The notes under the pieces are model-generated. The model was not told the origin of the DNA, did not search any database, and saw only the letters and a program-made list of their open reading frames with translations. The translations under genes were made by a program, and so were the position numbers. This document shows, in pieces, positions 62,112 to 64,000 of a stretch of DNA of 64,000 bases (positions are counted from its first letter, which is position 1; each line of letters opens with the position of its first letter). Source of the DNA: Synechococcus sp. PCC 7336 (GTDB lineage Bacteria > Cyanobacteriota > Cyanobacteriia > Thermostichales > PCC-7336); assembly GCF_000332275.1 (NCBI RefSeq), contig NZ_CM001776.1, positions 248,001-312,000 on the forward strand, read 5' to 3'.

Positions 62112-62849
62112 GTGAACAGAGTAAAGAACCCACTAAGGATAGTACTCGTTAGCCTAATCTTCTTAGGGATATTCTTTTCTCTAATTAGCATTAGGCCAGA
62201 TCCTACAAATGCACAATCGGAATCTCTTACCTTGTCATTAGTCAAAGGCCAAGAGTATGAACTCTGTCAATCATTAGAATTAGCTTTCAATTCGAGACCT
62301 ATTCAATCTGAAGAGGAGTTCTGGTGTAACACATCTAATATTTTAGAGCCACCTCTCTTTCCACAACCTATTTGGAACGAGATAGATATTACTAAAAACC
62401 TGGATCTTGCACGAGAAATATTTCTTCGCAGCTGGCTAGGGGCTCGGTTTAGAGATGCAGATGTTGTTGATAGTTTCTGGGAACAAAGGCAACACCTTTT
62501 CAATGAAGAAGTATCTCAAGGAGTAATGCGCATTGAGGTTAGCAATTTAGACTTTAACTTTGATGGACAGCAAGATCGCGTTTATCGTTATACCAGAAGA
62601 GTTTGTCCTCAAGGTGTGGAGGCTAATTCTTCGTCAATTGGTTCTTATCACATCTTAGATGAAGACGATCCCATCCTTGGAAAGATAACTTTGTCTTACT
62701 TCTCTAAGTCTACAGAAGCCTTCTTTTTCAGAGGCCGCACATATCTGCTGTCATTTCAGCTAAATGGTGCATCAATTAGGGAACCACACGATTTGCCCAA
62801 TTTATTAACTATAGCAATGGTTCCAATATGTGAATTTGAATGGGAGTAA
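62112..62849 (+). CDS. Exported protein, candidate partner of the lysozyme-like enzyme
   Basis: 245 residues, GTG start. Signal peptide at about 1-34 (IVLVSLIFLGIFFSLIS, cleavage near TNAQ). The mature part has VSNLDFNFDGQQDRVYRY near residue 145 and Cys at four places. Not recognised. Its stop lies 8 bases before the start chosen for the lysozyme-like gene, so the two are co-transcribed. Small periplasmic proteins in this position often inhibit the neighbouring wall hydrolase; that role is inference. Confidence 0.65.
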   Translation: MNRVKNPLRIVLVSLIFLGIFFSLISIRPDPTNAQSESLTLSLVKGQEYELCQSLELAFNSRPIQSEEEFWCNTSNILEPPLFPQPIWNEIDITKNLDLAREIFLRSWLGARFRDADVVDSFWEQRQHLFNEEVSQGVMRIEVSNLDFNFDGQQDRVYRYTRRVCPQGVEANSSSIGSYHILDEDDPILGKITLSYFSKSTEAFFFRGRTYLLSFQLNGASIREPHDLPNLLTIAMVPICEFEWE

Positions 62850-62857
62850 ACTTGGCT

Positions 62858-63682
62858 ATGACGATAAATACACAGAATCTTACTCTTTCTGAATACCAGA
62901 GTCTTCGATTTGAGGTCCTTAACCAGCTTGAGACCAGTAACAACATAGATCCTATCTTGAATCCCATTATAGATAGTGCAGGTATTCCTACAATTGGTGT
63001 CGGATTAAATTTAAGAGATGTCGATTCCAGAAATATTGTATTTCGTGCATTTGATATTGAACAAAACCCCGCTATTGATCCTGCAGATGCAGTTTTTGCT
63101 GCAGAACTCATAAGTGTCATCAATAGTCCACAGTCTTCAGTATCTCAATTGAGAGCTGACTTGGATGATGTTTTGATCCGGCGAGCAAATAATCCTAATG
63201 TGCTAGCAACTAACCGACGCACAACATTTAGTTTTACCAGTCGAACGGAATCAATCGATGCCTTTAGTCAACGTGTTGCTATATTTGAGCCAGACGTAGA
63301 TGGTGCGATTTCAGGGGTAAGTAACTCATTAGAACGTACTACGCTAGTTTCATTTGCATTCAATGGAGGTATCGGACTTATTGGGCCAGGATTGACCGCA
63401 GCTTTTAATAGTGGCGACAGAGCTGAAGCATATTACGAAATCCGTTACAATACAAACTTCGAATTTAATATAGGCGCTATATCTGGGCCTGGGATTGCAA
63501 GACGTAGATATATTGAGGCTGCAACCTTTGGACTGTACGATGTATCGAATCCTGGGCCAAATTTTCGACCATCGGAAACTGATGCTCTCAAGGTATTCAG
63601 AACCTTCAATAAACATGAAGAGCGTATCAGTGCTTATGAGGCTGGTCTTGGCGGAATTATTTCAGGGCTCTACCGGACCTAG
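62858..63682 (+). CDS. Lysozyme-like (phage-type muramidase fold) protein
   Basis: 274 residues from the ATG at 62858, with GGGAG 12 bases upstream; an ATG at 62840 overlaps the previous gene. IDSAGIPTIGVGLNL matches the D-x-x-G-x-P-T-I-G-x-G core of T4-type lysozymes. RTTLVSFAFNGGIGLIGPGLTAAFNSGDRAEAYYEIRYNTN and GPGIARRRYIEAATFGLYD resemble the lysozyme-like domain of large cyanobacterial repeat proteins and secreted effectors. The catalytic Glu could be in YQSLRFEVLNQLE near residue 20. No signal peptide is seen, so export would need another route. Confidence 0.7.
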   Translation: MTINTQNLTLSEYQSLRFEVLNQLETSNNIDPILNPIIDSAGIPTIGVGLNLRDVDSRNIVFRAFDIEQNPAIDPADAVFAAELISVINSPQSSVSQLRADLDDVLIRRANNPNVLATNRRTTFSFTSRTESIDAFSQRVAIFEPDVDGAISGVSNSLERTTLVSFAFNGGIGLIGPGLTAAFNSGDRAEAYYEIRYNTNFEFNIGAISGPGIARRRYIEAATFGLYDVSNPGPNFRPSETDALKVFRTFNKHEERISAYEAGLGGIISGLYRT

Positions 63683-63773
63683 TATGCTAGTTCCATGCCA
63701 AAACTGCTCAAAGCCTTGCTAGCAATGGATTAGATGGTAAAACATACTTCTTTATGCTCAAGATCTCATGAAT

Positions 63774-63840
63774 GCCTTGCTAGGTAAGGCTTTTAGGCTC
63801 TTCAGGGCTACGGACAGCATAGCCAGAACCGATGAGCCTA
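63774..63840 (+). repeat. Degenerate repeat shared with 60279-60345
   Basis: Second copy of the pair. The remaining bases 63683-64000 contain no supported gene. Confidence 0.6.
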
Positions 63841-64000
63841 TTTCAGCAGTAAATCAGGAAGTCGCTGCTATTAATAGCCGACTGGGAGGGCTTAGAGCAC
63901 TGACGCATCACTCAATAGATCTGAGGGAGGAGAACGTTTTTATCAATTTATGTTTTGCATCGCCTGTCAATGCGTAACTCCTAAAATCAGACTAACTAAT

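Noticed and set aside
63768-63977. 69-codon frame at the right end
   Set aside because: It begins inside a degenerate repeat shared with 60279-60345 and has no family character.

Overview
The window looks like chromosomal DNA from a cyanobacterium. The octamer GCGATCGC (HIP1) is scattered through most genes. Genes for psbU, a phosphoribulokinase-family protein, a cyanobacterial-type AbrB regulator, a carotenoid isomerase-like enzyme, a UPF0182 membrane protein and a PEP-CTERM protein are present. I cannot name the species from sequence alone.

Layout. 1-5.5 kb: N-terminal part of a sensor histidine kinase, then a leftward set of a KamA-family radical SAM enzyme, an ATP-grasp ligase and an MFS-like permease. 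5.7-7.7 kb: thioredoxin-fold protein and class III alcohol dehydrogenase. 7.76-9.25 kb: a complete IS4-family element with 10-bp target duplication, inserted in a dispersed palindromic repeat. 9.4-19.8 kb: mostly leftward housekeeping genes (pgeF, glycerate kinase, KtrA-type RCK protein, alaS, folB, SPFH protein, SF2 helicase), with a vapBC cassette placed directly upstream of folB between 48-bp direct repeats. 20-28.9 kb: cyAbrB, a decayed MNT/HEPN pair, hemC, arsM, intronless tRNA-Leu(UAA), a CrtISO-like enzyme overlapping an MFS gene, and a NarL-type regulator whose phosphoacceptor Asp is Asn. 29-33 kb: an exported protein gene whose 3' end is duplicated around two stand-alone TIR genes, then csaB and a DUF2062 gene. 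33.8-46.7 kb: UPF0182, proS, psbU, ruvX, a PRK-like kinase, a DUF6745-like gene and priA. 46.8-48.9 kb: two nearly identical Rpn/DUF4351-type genes in tandem. 49-54.6 kb: hydrolase, cupin, REC-GGDEF-EAL protein, PEP-CTERM protein, CHAD protein.

54.7-64 kb is an accessory region. Two near-identical secreted-protein genes flank about 2.5 kb holding an IS630 remnant, a strongly structured stretch that resembles an IscB-type omega RNA (HEARO) without its nuclease gene, small ORFs and a PIN toxin-antitoxin pair. An IS5-family element, an IS1-like scrap, and an AT-richer, HIP1-poor tail follow. The tail encodes small exported proteins and a lysozyme-like enzyme.

The most interesting pattern is that several accessory cassettes (vapBC, the TIR pair, and the 55-58 kb cargo) each lie between direct copies of neighbouring host sequence and carry no recombinase gene of their own. 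The other top candidates are the orphan omega-RNA-like locus, the tandem TIR pair, and the radical SAM/ATP-grasp/permease set.
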